Source: Sinorhizobium sp. A49 (GTDB lineage: Bacteria > Pseudomonadota > Alphaproteobacteria > Rhizobiales > Rhizobiaceae). From it: a stretch of DNA of 64,000 nucleotides. The stretch is from NCBI RefSeq assembly GCF_002002725.1, contig NZ_MUNW01000080.1:38218-102217 (forward strand), given 5' to 3'. A program made the position numbers and the translations under genes. Each line of letters starts with the position of its first letter. Within the stretch, counting starts at the first letter, position 1. This document shows, in pieces, positions 17,531-26,767 of the stretch. A model generated the notes under the pieces. The model had not been told where the DNA came from. It saw nothing but the letters and a program-made list of their open reading frames with translations, and ran no database searches.

Positions 17531-18543
17531 TCCTCAATCACCTGACCAAGGATTTCGGCGGCGGCCGTCCTGCCGTCTCCGACGTGTCGCTGACGGTGCG
17601 CGAAGGCGGGTTTCTGGCGCTGCTCGGGCCATCCGGCTGCGGCAAGACCACGGTGCTGCGCATGATCGCCGGATTCGAGCAGCCGACGGATGGCTCGATC
17701 GACTATGGCGAGCGTCGGCTTTCCGATGCCGCGCGGGCGCTGCCGCCGGAAAAGCGCAACATGGCGATGGTGTTCCAGTCCTATGCGCTGTGGCCGCACA
17801 TGACGGTGGCGGAAAATGTCGGCTATCCCTTGAAGGTGCGCGGCATTTCCGGCGAGACCTGGCGGCGAAAGGTGGGTGAGGCGCTGGCGCTGGTGAAACT
17901 CACCGATTATGCAGAACGCCGGCCGGCCGCCCTTTCCGGCGGGCAGCGGCAGCGGGTGGCGCTGGCGCGCTGCCTGGTGACGTCCCCCGACGTGGTTCTG
18001 CTCGACGAACCGCTCGCCAATCTCGACCAGCATCTGCGCAAGTCGATGGAGGAAACTTTCCGCATCTTCCACGAACGCTCCGGCGCGACGATGGTCTACG
18101 TGACGCACGACCAGTCGGAGGCGATGGCGCTGGCGACCGACGTCGCCGTGATGTCGGAGGGGCGGCTGGTGCAGATGGCGGCACCGGCGGAAATCTACGC
18201 CCGGCCGGAAGGCGCTGTTGTGGGCGGGCTGATCGGCCGTGGCTCGATCCTGCGTCTGCCCGTCGCCGAGCATGCGCCGCGGGCGCTCGCCTGGCCGCAG
18301 CTTCGTGATGCGACCGGCTCCAGCGGCAGTGGCCTTCGCCGCGACGTGCTGGTGCGGCCAGAACATGTGCGCCCTGACGCCGACGGCATCGCGCTCGAGG
18401 TCAAGGCGTGCGTCTATGAGGGTGAACGCTTTGCGCTAACGCTGGCGCTACCGGACGGCCAAGTGCTGAAGGCCTATGGCGATACGGCCATTCCAATTGG
18501 ACAGAAGGCGGCCTTCGCGATTGCCAGCGGCTGGCGGCTTTAA
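17518..18543 (+). CDS. Fe(III)-type ABC transporter ATP-binding protein
   Basis: 341 residues. Walker A GPSGCGKTT (about residues 38-46), Q-loop VFQSYALWPHMT, signature LSGGQRQR, Walker B VVLLDEP, H-loop THDQSEAMA, followed by a TOBE-like C-terminal domain (DVLVRPEHVRPDADG) typical of the FbpC/PotA/UgpC class. The GTG start is chosen because GGAAGG is about 8 bases upstream and the frame before it is shadow of the permease. It energises import with the two upstream proteins. Confidence 0.92.
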   Translation: MAQLILNHLTKDFGGGRPAVSDVSLTVREGGFLALLGPSGCGKTTVLRMIAGFEQPTDGSIDYGERRLSDAARALPPEKRNMAMVFQSYALWPHMTVAENVGYPLKVRGISGETWRRKVGEALALVKLTDYAERRPAALSGGQRQRVALARCLVTSPDVVLLDEPLANLDQHLRKSMEETFRIFHERSGATMVYVTHDQSEAMALATDVAVMSEGRLVQMAAPAEIYARPEGAVVGGLIGRGSILRLPVAEHAPRALAWPQLRDATGSSGSGLRRDVLVRPEHVRPDADGIALEVKACVYEGERFALTLALPDGQVLKAYGDTAIPIGQKAAFAIASGWRL

Positions 18544-18618
18544 GCGTACGGGGCTGACGCCGACCGCGTGCTTAGGGTTTCGCGTGCTCGGCGCCGGGGC
18601 GATGGGCCGGTGGAAACA

Positions 18619-18915
18619 TCAATCGCAATGTGGCTTGTCGAGCTCCACCTTGAATTGTCTTGGCCCGACCAGCCCGGGCTTTGCCGGCAGATCGACGATG
18701 CGTGCCAGGACGGTGCATTTGCCGGCGACGACCGTGTAGCGATCGCGGCCCTGGTGGATGATCTTGTCGATCGGATTTTTCGGCACGGCCTCGGCGACTG
18801 CGGTGACGATGGCGGTCAGCTCGTTGGCGCGCTGGTAGTTCGGCGCAAGTGCGGCGTGGGAAGCGCCGGCGCTGAAAAGTATGATCGCGGCAAGGGCGAG
18901 GGCTCTGATTTGCAT
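18619..18915 (-). CDS. Small secreted hypothetical protein
   Basis: 98 residues. Signal peptide MQIRALALAAIILFSAGASHAA, then about 75 mature residues with two cysteines (KCTVL and the C-terminal PHCD) that could form a disulfide. No family recognised. It is convergent with the ABC ATPase gene. Likely periplasmic. Confidence 0.65.
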   Translation of the reverse strand: MQIRALALAAIILFSAGASHAALAPNYQRANELTAIVTAVAEAVPKNPIDKIIHQGRDRYTVVAGKCTVLARIVDLPAKPGLVGPRQFKVELDKPHCD

Positions 18916-19132
18916 GAATTGGCTCCTGTTTCCCGCAACAGATCATGGGGTTAAGCGATCCGCAAGGTGGATTGCCATCGTGTCCGGCCACATCGGGCGT
19001 CGTCGCCTGTCGCCAACAACGTCGAAATAAACCGATGCGTTAAATAAACTGGTTGCCAAAAACAACTGGTATGCCATATTGATCGCATGAGAGATGCGGC
19101 GAGGGTGCCGCGCAAGCTGATGGGAGGAAGCG

Positions 19133-19741
19133 ATGAAACTCTATCAGGGCATGGGACCGAATTCGTACCGGGTGCGCATCTTCTTGGCGGAAAAGGGGAT
19201 CGAGCTGCCGATGGTGGATGTCGATTTCTCCAAGGCGGAACACCGGGCGCCGGAATTCCTGGCGCTCAATTCGCTTGGCCAGATCCCGGTGCTGGAGCTG
19301 GATGACGGCACCGTTATCACCGAGAGCGTCGCCATCTGCCGCTATCTCGAGGAGACGCACCGCGAGCCGCAGCTTTTCGGCAGCGACGCGGTCAGCCGTG
19401 CCAAGGTGGAGATGTGGAACCGACGCGCCGAGCTGGTGATCTTCGGTACGATCGGCAATGTCGCGCTGCATTCCGATGCCTTCTTCAAGGAGAGGCTGAC
19501 GCAGTTTCCTGATTTTGCCGAGACCGAGCGGCAGGCGGTGCCGAAGAAATGGGCATGGCTCGACCGGGAGCTTGCCGATGGCCGGCCGTATCTGGCCGGC
19601 GATGCATTCTCGATCGCCGATATCACCGCCGGCGTCTGCGCCTGGCTTGGCGACGTCTTCGGCATGGAGGTGCCGGGCGATCTTGCAAACGTCCAGCGCT
19701 GGCTGGAAAGGGTAAGGGCACGGTCGAGTTTCGAGGTGTAG
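19133..19741 (+). CDS. Glutathione S-transferase family protein
   Basis: 202 residues, normal GST length. Thioredoxin-like N-terminal domain (MKLYQGMGPNSYRVRIFLAEKG, NSLGQIPVLELDDGTVITESVAICRYLEE, containing the cis-proline and ES glutathione-binding pair) and helical C-terminal domain (YLAGDAFSIADITAG). Strong GGGAGGAAGCG ribosome site. Cytoplasmic; substrate unknown. Followed by a paired RIME element. Confidence 0.9.
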   Translation: MKLYQGMGPNSYRVRIFLAEKGIELPMVDVDFSKAEHRAPEFLALNSLGQIPVLELDDGTVITESVAICRYLEETHREPQLFGSDAVSRAKVEMWNRRAELVIFGTIGNVALHSDAFFKERLTQFPDFAETERQAVPKKWAWLDRELADGRPYLAGDAFSIADITAGVCAWLGDVFGMEVPGDLANVQRWLERVRARSSFEV

Positions 19742-19814
19742 GCAGGAGATTGGCGCGACCATGCGCAGTTGCCTCCGCATGGAGAGCATTTGCTTGTTGC
19801 GACCATGCGATCCG

Positions 19815-19864
19815 CCCCTCATCCCGCTGCCGCGACCTTCTCCCCGCAGGCGGGGAGAAGGGAC
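19815..19864. repeat. RIME-like palindromic repeat, copy 3
   Basis: CCCCTCATCCCGC..CCTTCTCCCCGC and its complement GCGGGGAGAAGG. Same unit and orientation as 5020-5071, paired with an inverted unit at 19959. Confidence 0.85.
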
Positions 19865-19958
19865 GTTGGGGCGCCCTCCCAGATACATTCTTGAGGAGGA
19901 ACTGGCTTTAGGAGGAGCTGGAACTGGAACGGAACGTGTGCGGAAGAACTGGAGGCTG

Positions 19959-19997
19959 CCTCTCCCCGCAGGCGGGGAGAGGGTTCGGGTGAGGGGC
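19959..19997. repeat. RIME-like palindromic repeat, copy 4 (inverted)
   Basis: CCTCTCCCCGC..GCGGGGAGAGGG then TTCGGGTGAGGGGC, nearly identical to 5218-5257. The enclosed 94 bases share nothing obvious with the first pair. Confidence 0.85.
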
Positions 19998-20390
19998 AAA
20001 ACCTCGCCGCAATTTCGCAGTTTGCATTTGCTCCATTTGAGTGCTGCTATGACCCGGTTTGCCCAATTGATATGAAGCGGGAAGTGATGCGCCGCGCCGT
20101 TTCGGTCTGTCGAACCCAGAAGAGAGTGCTTCCGGCTCGATCTGGGGTGAACGAGGCTGCTGAGGTGGAGCTGAAACAAGTCTTTGATAAAATAACTTAA
20201 TTGGGCCGTCGTCGCAGTCTGGGCGAAAGACTGAAATCCCGCCTCGACGACAAATGACAATTCATGTGTGGAAAGTGGCCTTTGCCTTTTCGCTTGCCTT
20301 CTCCGTGGCTTTTTTCAATTCCTAAAATAACAGCTGCCCGATTCGCCCCGATCCGTTGTTTTGGCGGCGTTCGCCCTAGGAGACAAAGCC
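19998..20390. other. Region upstream of ftsZ2
   Basis: About 390 bases without a supported gene. An AT-rich patch near 20170-20205 is the likeliest promoter region. Nothing more specific is visible. Confidence 0.4.
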
Positions 20391-21431
20391 ATGAACGATT
20401 TCAAGAAGCCCCCGATCACCGAGATGCGCCCGAAGATCACCGTGATCGGTGTCGGCGGCGGCGGCGGCAACGCCATCAACAACATGATCGCCGAAGGGCT
20501 TCAAGGCGTCGATTTCATCGTGGCCAACACCGATGCGCAGGCGCTGGCGATGTCGAAGGCATCGCGGCTGATCCAGCTCGGCGCGCAGGTGACCGAGGGA
20601 CTGGGCGCCGGCTCGCTGCCGGAAGTCGGGCGGGCGGCCGCGGAAGAATCAATCGACGAGATCATGGATCACCTCGGCGGCACGCATATGTGTTTCGTCA
20701 CCGCCGGCATGGGCGGCGGCACCGGTACCGGTGCAGCCCCGGTGATTGCGGCTGCAGCCCGCAAGGCCGGCATCCTGACGGTCGGCGTCGTCACCAAGCC
20801 GTTCAGCTTTGAAGGCAAGCGCCGCATGCAGATGGCCGAAGAGGGCGTCGAGCGCCTGCGCGAGGCGGCCGATACGGTGATCGTCATCCCCAACCAGAAC
20901 CTCTTCCGCATCGCCGACGCCAAGACCACCTTTGCCGATGCCTTCGTGATCGCAGACCGGGTGCTCTATTCGGGCGTCGGCTGCATCACCGACCTGATCG
21001 TCAAGGAGGGCCTGATCAACCTCGACTTCGCCGACGTGAAGTCGGTCATGAAGGGCATGGGCCGGGCGATGATGGGCACCGGCGAGGCAACCGGCGAGGG
21101 CCGCGCGCTGATGGCAGCCGAAGCGGCAATTGCCAACCCGCTGCTCGACGAAGTGTCGATGCGCGGCGCCAAGGGCGTGCTGATCTCGATCTCCGGCGGC
21201 ATGGACATGACGCTGTTCGAAGTCGACGAAGCAGCCACCCGCATTCGCGAGGAAGTCTACGACGAGGCCGATATCGTCGTCGGTTCGATCTTCGACCGCA
21301 CGCTCGACGGCACCTTCCGCGTGTCGGTGGTGGCAACGGGCCTCGACGGCCAGCGCTCGGCGGCAGACCCGGCCGGTGCCGCGGCAACCGCCGGCCAGCC
21401 CGGCCAGGCGCCGACGCGCACACTGCAGTAA
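20391..21431 (+). CDS. ftsZ2: Short second FtsZ (FtsZ2), tubulin-like GTPase
   Basis: 346 residues. The tubulin signature [10 protein letters not shown] is at about residues 107-116, the nucleotide loop [13 protein letters not shown] is near the N terminus, and the T7 catalytic-loop residues NLDFAD are intact, so GTP binding and hydrolysis should work. After the globular core there are only about 35 residues, ending ..TRTLQ: the long linker and the conserved C-terminal peptide that bind FtsA and other partners are missing. This matches the truncated FtsZ2 of Sinorhizobium. No dcw-cluster gene (ftsA, ftsQ, mur) is adjacent. AGGAGA lies upstream of the ATG at 20391. Role in division is uncertain. 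Confidence 0.92.
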   Translation: MNDFKKPPITEMRPKITVIGVGGGGGNAINNMIAEGLQGVDFIVANTDAQALAMSKASRLIQLGAQVTEGLGAGSLPEVGRAAAEESIDEIMDHLGGTHMCFVTAGMGGGTGTGAAPVIAAAARKAGILTVGVVTKPFSFEGKRRMQMAEEGVERLREAADTVIVIPNQNLFRIADAKTTFADAFVIADRVLYSGVGCITDLIVKEGLINLDFADVKSVMKGMGRAMMGTGEATGEGRALMAAEAAIANPLLDEVSMRGAKGVLISISGGMDMTLFEVDEAATRIREEVYDEADIVVGSIFDRTLDGTFRVSVVATGLDGQRSAADPAGAAATAGQPGQAPTRTLQ

Positions 21432-21489
21432 CGGTTCGGCGCCAGGCGCCGCAGGTTGTTGCGGTGTCGGTGTCTTCTCTCTTTCGTTG

Positions 21490-21530
21490 AAAATCCTCCC
21501 GTGCGATGACAGCCGCCGGGAGAATTTTTT
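21490..21530 (+). terminator. Rho-independent terminator after ftsZ2
   Basis: AAAATCCTCCCG, 15-base loop, CGGGAGAATTTTTT: a 12-bp stem with one mismatch followed by six T. It ends 14 bases before the next gene's ATG. Confidence 0.75.
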
Positions 21531-21544
21531 ATGCGGAGACGGAT

Positions 21545-22393
21545 ATGACGGACGCGGTAGGCAACCGAAAGATGGGCTTGCCCGTAGGCGAGGCAAGGGC
21601 AGAGCAGCGGATTCAGGCCGTTGCTGCGGCCGAAACGATCCTCGTCGAGCGCTACCCCGACGCACTTTTTGCCATCGCTGCCGGGTCGATCCTGCGCGGC
21701 GAGGGCACGCCATCGTCCGATATCGATCTTGTCGTGCTCCATGAGCAGCTGGATGGCGCCTGGCGGGAAAGTTTCACGACTGGCGGGTTTCCCGTGGAGG
21801 CATTCGTCCACGATTTCGATACGCTGAACTGGTTCGTCGATCAGGATGTTGCTGGCGGCTACCCCGTACTGCTCGACATGGTGGCCGGCGGCACGGTGAT
21901 CGGCAGGGACATTGGTCGTGGCGAAGTCTTGCAGGCGCAGGCAAGGGCAAGGCTGTCATGCGGGCCGGACGAGCTGGCGGCAGAACGCCGCGACGCGCTG
22001 CGCTATCACATCACCGACCTGCTTGACGACCTAAAGGACGAGCGGCCGGCGGCGGAGATACGCGGGATCACCATTGCCCTTCACCAGCCGCTTTGCGACC
22101 TGGCGCTTCTCGGACGCGGCCACTGGTCGGGCAAAGGCAAATGGCTGCCGCGGCTGCTTCAGCGTCTCGACCCCGAACTGGCGCAACGCTTCGACGATGC
22201 CTTCCGCCTTGCCGGCGAGGGGCAGGCGGATGCGTTGGTGGCGCTGGCTGAGGATGAGCTCGGACGCCAGGGAGGGCGGCTGTTCGACGGCGACCGCCGA
22301 GATGCGCCGCCGGCAGCGCGACGGCCGGGCGGACTTTCCAGCGAGAGCGGCGCGTCAATTCAGGGCAAGGCGGCGGCCCGCAATGGAAGATGA
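21545..22393 (+). CDS. Nucleotidyltransferase-domain protein
   Basis: 282 residues. The minimal nucleotidyltransferase motif G-S-I-L-R-G-E-G-T-P-S-S-D-I-D-L is at about residues 47-62, giving the metal-binding DxD aspartates. The rest is a helical domain with no name I recognise. GGAG lies 8 bases before the ATG at 21545. Members of this loose superfamily include antibiotic nucleotidyltransferases and MNT-type antitoxins; no HEPN partner is obvious. The downstream disrupted gene overlaps its 3' end by 11 bases. Confidence 0.75.
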   Translation: MTDAVGNRKMGLPVGEARAEQRIQAVAAAETILVERYPDALFAIAAGSILRGEGTPSSDIDLVVLHEQLDGAWRESFTTGGFPVEAFVHDFDTLNWFVDQDVAGGYPVLLDMVAGGTVIGRDIGRGEVLQAQARARLSCGPDELAAERRDALRYHITDLLDDLKDERPAAEIRGITIALHQPLCDLALLGRGHWSGKGKWLPRLLQRLDPELAQRFDDAFRLAGEGQADALVALAEDELGRQGGRLFDGDRRDAPPAARRPGGLSSESGASIQGKAAARNGR

Positions 22394-22704
22394 CAATGAA
22401 ACGTGGCTAGTGGAAGCGGGGTGCATCGTCGTCGAAACGAAAGCCTTGGTTGGCTACGCGCCGCTGTCGCCGCTTGAGCGTCTGATCTATTGCGTTTGGG
22501 TGGCCGACTACGGCATGCGCAATGCGGGTGATCTCAAGGCCGCCGCCGATGTGCACCCCCCCGTTTCTGGAAGACGCAAAGGCGGCTGCCCTCGAGGTCG
22601 GCCTGCCTCACACGACAGCGGCGTTCTCGTTTCCTTCGGACAAGCTGGAAGAGCGGTATTTTTCCCTGTTCGACGCTATCGTCGCGGAAATCAGGGTAGC
22701 TTGA
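22383..22704 (+). pseudogene. Frameshifted hypothetical gene (C7 tract)
   Basis: An ATG at 22383 opens MEDDNETWLVEAGCIVVETKALVGY...LKAAADVH, then a run of seven C at 22556-22562 shifts the frame. Reading with six C would continue PPFLEDAKAAALEVGLP...LEERYFSLFDAIVAEIRVA to a stop at 22704, about 106 residues of uniform coding character. As written, the frame runs into unrelated sequence. Either a real +1 insertion or a homopolymer base-call error. The start overlaps the nucleotidyltransferase stop, so the two were probably co-translated. Function unknown. Confidence 0.7.
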
Positions 22705-23041
22705 AACGCCGTTGGCGGACCTCCGCCGTCGCATCCCAGATTGAGTCAGGGATGTTCCGTATCTATTTGTTTTTGAACAATTCTATGCGGAATGACGTTC
22801 CGCGATTTTATCGTTGATCGTGCGTCGGCCCGGTTTTTCTCAAGGGCAGCAACGGGGCTCTGACCTTCAGGCCCTTGACGGCTGGCTGAGCGCTGACTTT
22901 ATCGTTGATCGCGCGGGAGACCTTGACAGCGGCGCGTGGCTCGGTCGCCCGCGAAGCGGATTGGTGGCGAATGTCGGGACAGCGCAGGGCTGTATCGGAC
23001 GAAGTTTTGCGCGCCGGACGCTGACACACGTGCAGACCGGC
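22705..23041. other. Intergenic stretch with weak hairpin
   Basis: About 340 bases between convergent genes. GCGGAA / TTCCGC (22787-22803, 5-base loop) followed by GATTTTA may act as a weak terminator. No gene supported. Confidence 0.4.
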
Positions 23042-23734
23042 TCACCGCTTCTCGCCGGACTGCCCATCCTGCTTCAAGAAGTCCTCGGCGGTTCGCCCGG
23101 GCTCGGCGGTGAAGCCTTCATCCAGCGTGTTGAAATCCGACATCCGATCAATCCGGAAGACACGAAAGCCGTTGCGGGTCTCGCACCATGCGGCCAGCAG
23201 CCAGACGTGACCGTAAAACGCCATGATGAGCGGGCGAACCCGCCGGTCGCTCGTCCTGCCCTCAAGGTCGAGATAGGCGAATTGCACCTTGCGCTTTTGC
23301 CGGATGGCGCGCCGCAATGCGGCTTGATCTATGGTGATCGGTTCGCGTGCAGGCTCGACGGGCGTCCAGAGATTGACGAGATCGAGTTGCCGGCCGAGCG
23401 CGTCGGGCACCACTTCCCCGATCTTGGAGAGGGCGCTGGCTGCGGCCTCGGCCAATTGCGGATCGGCCCAGGACTGAACGATGCGGGTGCCGAGAAGCAG
23501 CGCTTCGATTTCGTTCTCGTTGAACATCAGCGGCGGCAGATCGAAGCCGGGGCGCAGGATGTATCCGACGCCGGCCTCTCCCTCGATCGGAACGCCACGC
23601 GCGATCATGTCGCTGATATCGCGATAGACCGTCCGTTCGGACACTTCCAGAAGAGCGGCAAGGTCAGCCGCCCTCGTCGCCTTCTTGCGGCGTAAAATCT
23701 GGATGATCTCGAAAAGGCGGTCAGCGCGGCGCAT
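23042..23734 (-). CDS. YafY-family regulator (DeoR-type HTH plus WYL domain)
   Basis: 230 residues. N-terminal winged HTH (MRRADRLFEIIQILRRKKATRAADLAALLEVSERTVYRDI, residues 1-40), then a WYL domain (QFAYLDLEGRTSDRRVRPLIMAFYGHVWLLAAWCETRNGFRVFRIDRM). WYL domains sense ligands or nucleic acid. It is the second gene of an operon, 9 bases after the ester-cyclase-like gene, and very probably controls it; repeated TGTCAGGAG elements lie in the operon's upstream region. Confidence 0.88.
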   Translation of the reverse strand: MRRADRLFEIIQILRRKKATRAADLAALLEVSERTVYRDISDMIARGVPIEGEAGVGYILRPGFDLPPLMFNENEIEALLLGTRIVQSWADPQLAEAAASALSKIGEVVPDALGRQLDLVNLWTPVEPAREPITIDQAALRRAIRQKRKVQFAYLDLEGRTSDRRVRPLIMAFYGHVWLLAAWCETRNGFRVFRIDRMSDFNTLDEGFTAEPGRTAEDFLKQDGQSGEKR

Positions 23735-23743
23735 GCAGGCGGT

Positions 23744-24166
23744 TTACGCGACCATGCCGCGGCTCGTCCAGCAGTCTTGCGCCACGGCATCGGGCCATGT
23801 CGAGCCGAGCGGCTGCATCGACAGCCAGGTTTCGGCGAGTTTTCCGCCTTCGACCCTGTAGGATTGCATGCCGGCGCGACTGCTAGGCTCGCCGGTTGCG
23901 ACATTGGTCCATTTGAAGGTGAAGCGAAACCAGGCGCTGTTGCCCTGAAACGCGTGATCGTAGACGGCGACACGGATATCGGGCCGCTCAAACCGGATAC
24001 TGGCAAGCTCGGCTGCGTAGGCGTCGCGCGCCACGGTGCGGGAACTTCCTTCTCCGTGCCGGATGTAATGTTCGCACACGCAGTCCGCCACGAGGTCGTA
24101 TTGGCCCTCGTGCCACACCTTCTCCCAGCGATCGAACAGGGCGATGAGTTCGGCATTGTCTGTCAT
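23744..24166 (-). CDS. SnoaL/NTF2-like ester-cyclase-type protein
   Basis: 140 residues with a cone-shaped NTF2-like fold: FDRWEKVWHEGQYDLVADCVCEHYIRH at the start and GGKLAETWLSMQPLGSTWPDA at the end are typical of SnoaL-like polyketide-cyclase relatives. Pairing with a YafY regulator is frequent in proteobacteria. No specific reaction can be assigned. Confidence 0.75.
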   Translation of the reverse strand: MTDNAELIALFDRWEKVWHEGQYDLVADCVCEHYIRHGEGSSRTVARDAYAAELASIRFERPDIRVAVYDHAFQGNSAWFRFTFKWTNVATGEPSSRAGMQSYRVEGGKLAETWLSMQPLGSTWPDAVAQDCWTSRGMVA

Positions 24167-24247
24167 CTCTACTCTTTCCGGAATGCTTGCTCATGTTTCG
24201 CGTGGGGGCTGCCTGCCCCTCACGTCGGCCACGACACTACAACGGGG

Positions 24248-24282
24248 CTCCTGACACCGTTCTGTCAGGAGAATGTCAGGAG
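24248..24282. promoter_or_regulatory. Candidate operator: CTCCTGACA / TGTCAGGAG repeats
   Basis: CTCCTGACA (24248-24256) is inverted relative to TGTCAGGAG (24263-24271), and a second direct TGTCAGGAG follows at 24274-24282, 11 bases on. Three perfect 9-base half-sites within 35 bases, 82-116 bases upstream of the ester-cyclase/YafY operon. A plausible binding site for the YafY regulator encoded there. Confidence 0.6.
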
Positions 24283-24721
24283 CGCGAACGATTCACGGGT
24301 ATTCATGGGCGTGCCGTTGCGAAGCGTCGGGTGCCACGCTGGTGGCGCTGCATTGCGCGCGCCGGCGGCATCTCTTGCATGCAGCCGGCTGTTCTGTGTT
24401 GGCGGTGTCGCTGCTCTGGCGGCAGTTGGAGGCGAGAGCGTGTCGTCGGTCTCCCGGGCGCCGAACGAGGTTAGCGGACTTGGATGATCCAGGGCGGAGG
24501 CCGGGAATGCGGCCAATCTTGATCGCGCGACGTGTCCGACGCCGCTCCGGCCCTTTTGCTCCCAACTGCGCGACAACACCCGATAAACCGGGGTGACCCG
24601 ACCGTGCGGATCAGGCAATATCGAGGTTTGCTCTGCGGCATCCCCAGCATGGGTCCAACTGGCGATAGGCTTTCGCCCGGATGTTTTGTAAGAGCGTGCC
24701 GCGTCCAAACGGAGTTCGATC
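24283..24721. other. Intergenic stretch without a supported gene
   Basis: About 440 bases up to the GreA-like gene. Overlapping open frames on both strands look like shadows without a parent gene. Confidence 0.4.
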
Positions 24722-25204
24722 GTGAGTGTTGCCTTCACCAAGGAAGAAAGTGCCGAAACCGCTGCGGAAACGCTGCTGCCCGATCGCCCGGTTTCGCCGC
24801 ATCCGAACCTTGTCACCGAAGCGGGCCTGAAGGCGCTGGCAGAGCAGCAGCGCGAGGCACGCGCGGCCTATGATGCAACGAGCACGATCGATGACGTGAA
24901 CGAGCGCCGGCGCCAGGCGGCCGGCCCCTTGCGCGACCTGCGCTACCTGGCCGAGCGGCTGCGCACCGCCGAACTCGTCGCCGCACCCACCTCGACCGAT
25001 GTCGTTGCCTTCGGCAGCACAGTGACCTTCAGTCGCGACGACGGCCGGGTGCAGACCTACCGCATCGTCGGCGAGGACGAGGCGGACCCGAAGGCCGGAT
25101 CGATCTCGTATGTGTCGCCGGTGGCCCGGATCCTGATGGGCAAGGGTGTCGGCGATGTGGCGACAGTCGGCGGGCAGGAACTCGAAATAACCGCGATTGC
25201 GTGA
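24722..25204 (+). CDS. GreA/GreB-family transcript-cleavage factor paralogue
   Basis: 160 residues. An N-terminal helical hairpin (LVTEAGLKALAEQQREARAAYDAT...LRDLRYLAERLRTAELV) is followed by the FKBP-like GreA C-terminal domain (VAFGSTVTFSRDDGRVQTYRIVGEDEADPKAGSISYVSPVARILMGKGVGD). It resembles GreA/B-related proteins rather than canonical GreA; the acidic residues at the coiled-coil tip are not as in GreA, so it may bind RNA polymerase without cleaving RNA. GTG start with GGAG 8 bases upstream. Confidence 0.8.
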   Translation: MSVAFTKEESAETAAETLLPDRPVSPHPNLVTEAGLKALAEQQREARAAYDATSTIDDVNERRRQAAGPLRDLRYLAERLRTAELVAAPTSTDVVAFGSTVTFSRDDGRVQTYRIVGEDEADPKAGSISYVSPVARILMGKGVGDVATVGGQELEITAIA

Positions 25205-25398
25205 GTGCGGGGCCGTTTAGTCGGCTCAACCCGTTGCCATCATCCTTCGCGCCGCTTGCAAGGCTTACGCACGCATCGGCGGCGTTGGCCCGGCCGTTAC
25301 GGGCACGCGAAGAGATAACGGTTACCGAATTCAGGCGGTTCGCTTTCAGCTCACCGGACGTTCTCCGAATGGCGTGGTATGTACCCGCCGCACACGAT

Positions 25399-26277
25399 CT
25401 ATGGCACGTGTTGCATGATGATTTGCGTGTGCAGCATCGGCGCTTCGCCTCCGAAATAGGTCTCCAGCAGCGGCAGAAACTCGTCCGAAAGGTAGAAGTC
25501 TGTCAGCGCGCGGTCTGCTAGCAGACGGAAGTCGGCGTCGTTGCGGCGCAACGCGATCGCATAGGGTTCATGCGTGATCAGGCGATCGCCGACCGCGAGC
25601 GAGGATGGATCGCGCGCCCGCTTGGCAAGGTTGATGAGCAGCACCTGATCGGCGATGTAGGCATCGATCCTACGGTCCTCCAGCGCCCTGAGCCCGTCCT
25701 CATGCGTGTTGAAATCGGCAAGCCTTGTCGTCGATTCCTGGACTGCGAGTTGGTCGCGAAGCGTCCCTGCCGTCGTCGTGTTGGCGCGCATGCCGATGAC
25801 GTTTGTGGCAGCGCGCTCGCTGACGGCGTGAACGGCCGGTCCGGTGCGGAAGAGCGCCTGCAGGTAGTTGGGCGAATCCTTGCGCAGCAGCGCGCTCGCG
25901 CCGGTGAGGAAGATCGGTTGTGAGAAATCGACGATTTCCCGCCTCTTCAAATTCACGGTGATGGAACCGCAAAGCAAGTCGATAGCTTGATTCTCAACTG
26001 CATCGAAGCCGCCGGCGAGCGTCATCTCGACAAACTCTCGCTTAAGTTGCGGAGACTGATGTTCGATCTCGTCAGCAATCTTGCGGCACAGGTCGATGGC
26101 ATATCCCACCGGTTCGGCCCCTGGCTGGACGGAGGAAAATGGCGCTTGATCGGAGATGTAACCGATACGCACGGTGCCACGCTCCGTAATGGTGTCGAGC
26201 GTTGCGGCGGCGGTCGCCGAGGCCGAAAAGCAAAGGGCGAGGCTCACGAGCAGAAACCGTCTCATGCGCTTGGCCAT
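25399..26277 (-). CDS. Periplasmic amino-acid-type binding protein (second orphan)
   Basis: 292 residues. MAKRMRRFLLVSLALCFSASATAAA is a signal peptide, followed by the PBPe fold (TERGTVRIGYISDQAPFSS, GYAIDLCRKIADEI, NQAIDLLCGSITVNLKRREIVDFSQPIF, LRDQLAVQES). It resembles glutamate/aspartate-type binding proteins. No permease genes adjacent. The start is uncertain between ATG 26277 and ATG 26265; neither has a good ribosome site. The open frame continues much further upstream without coding character. Confidence 0.75.
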   Translation of the reverse strand: MAKRMRRFLLVSLALCFSASATAAATLDTITERGTVRIGYISDQAPFSSVQPGAEPVGYAIDLCRKIADEIEHQSPQLKREFVEMTLAGGFDAVENQAIDLLCGSITVNLKRREIVDFSQPIFLTGASALLRKDSPNYLQALFRTGPAVHAVSERAATNVIGMRANTTTAGTLRDQLAVQESTTRLADFNTHEDGLRALEDRRIDAYIADQVLLINLAKRARDPSSLAVGDRLITHEPYAIALRRNDADFRLLADRALTDFYLSDEFLPLLETYFGGEAPMLHTQIIMQHVP

Positions 26278-26767
26278 AGTTGTCTGGGGGGCACCTGCAT
26301 GATCCCTGTCTCCGGAAGCGGTTTCGATCTCAAAGGCGTGCGCGCAGCTTATGGGCTGTCCCTCATATGTCAACCGAAGAGACATGGCGTCGCTCGGGCA
26401 CAACTTCACCATGGCAAGGTCGACCGGCCCAGGTCCGCTTTTTGGCGCAAAGCTGCCACTCGCACCATCGTCATGCAGATGGCGGGTGCGCATCGAAACC
26501 AGGTGCGCGTTCGGGAGGGCCATGGTGCAGCATGTGTTACCGGCCTCGTGAAGCTCTTGAGCTCCGGCTCAACGACGCTCTGCCGCAGTATAGCGCAGGG
26601 GCGGCGCGGCCGCATGTAATCGACATCGCAGACGATGAGCGTTTCGCCGAGGCGTCAACGCCAGCATTCGGCAAGGCGATCCTCCTGACGCCGCTCAGGC
26701 CAAATCATCCTCGACATTTGCGCTTCAATGCCTAATCTCCGCGGCAATTCAGTCATGGAATTGCTTG
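26278..26767. other. Intergenic stretch between divergent genes
   Basis: About 490 bases between the binding-protein and nuclease genes. No supported gene, repeat or terminator. Confidence 0.4.
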
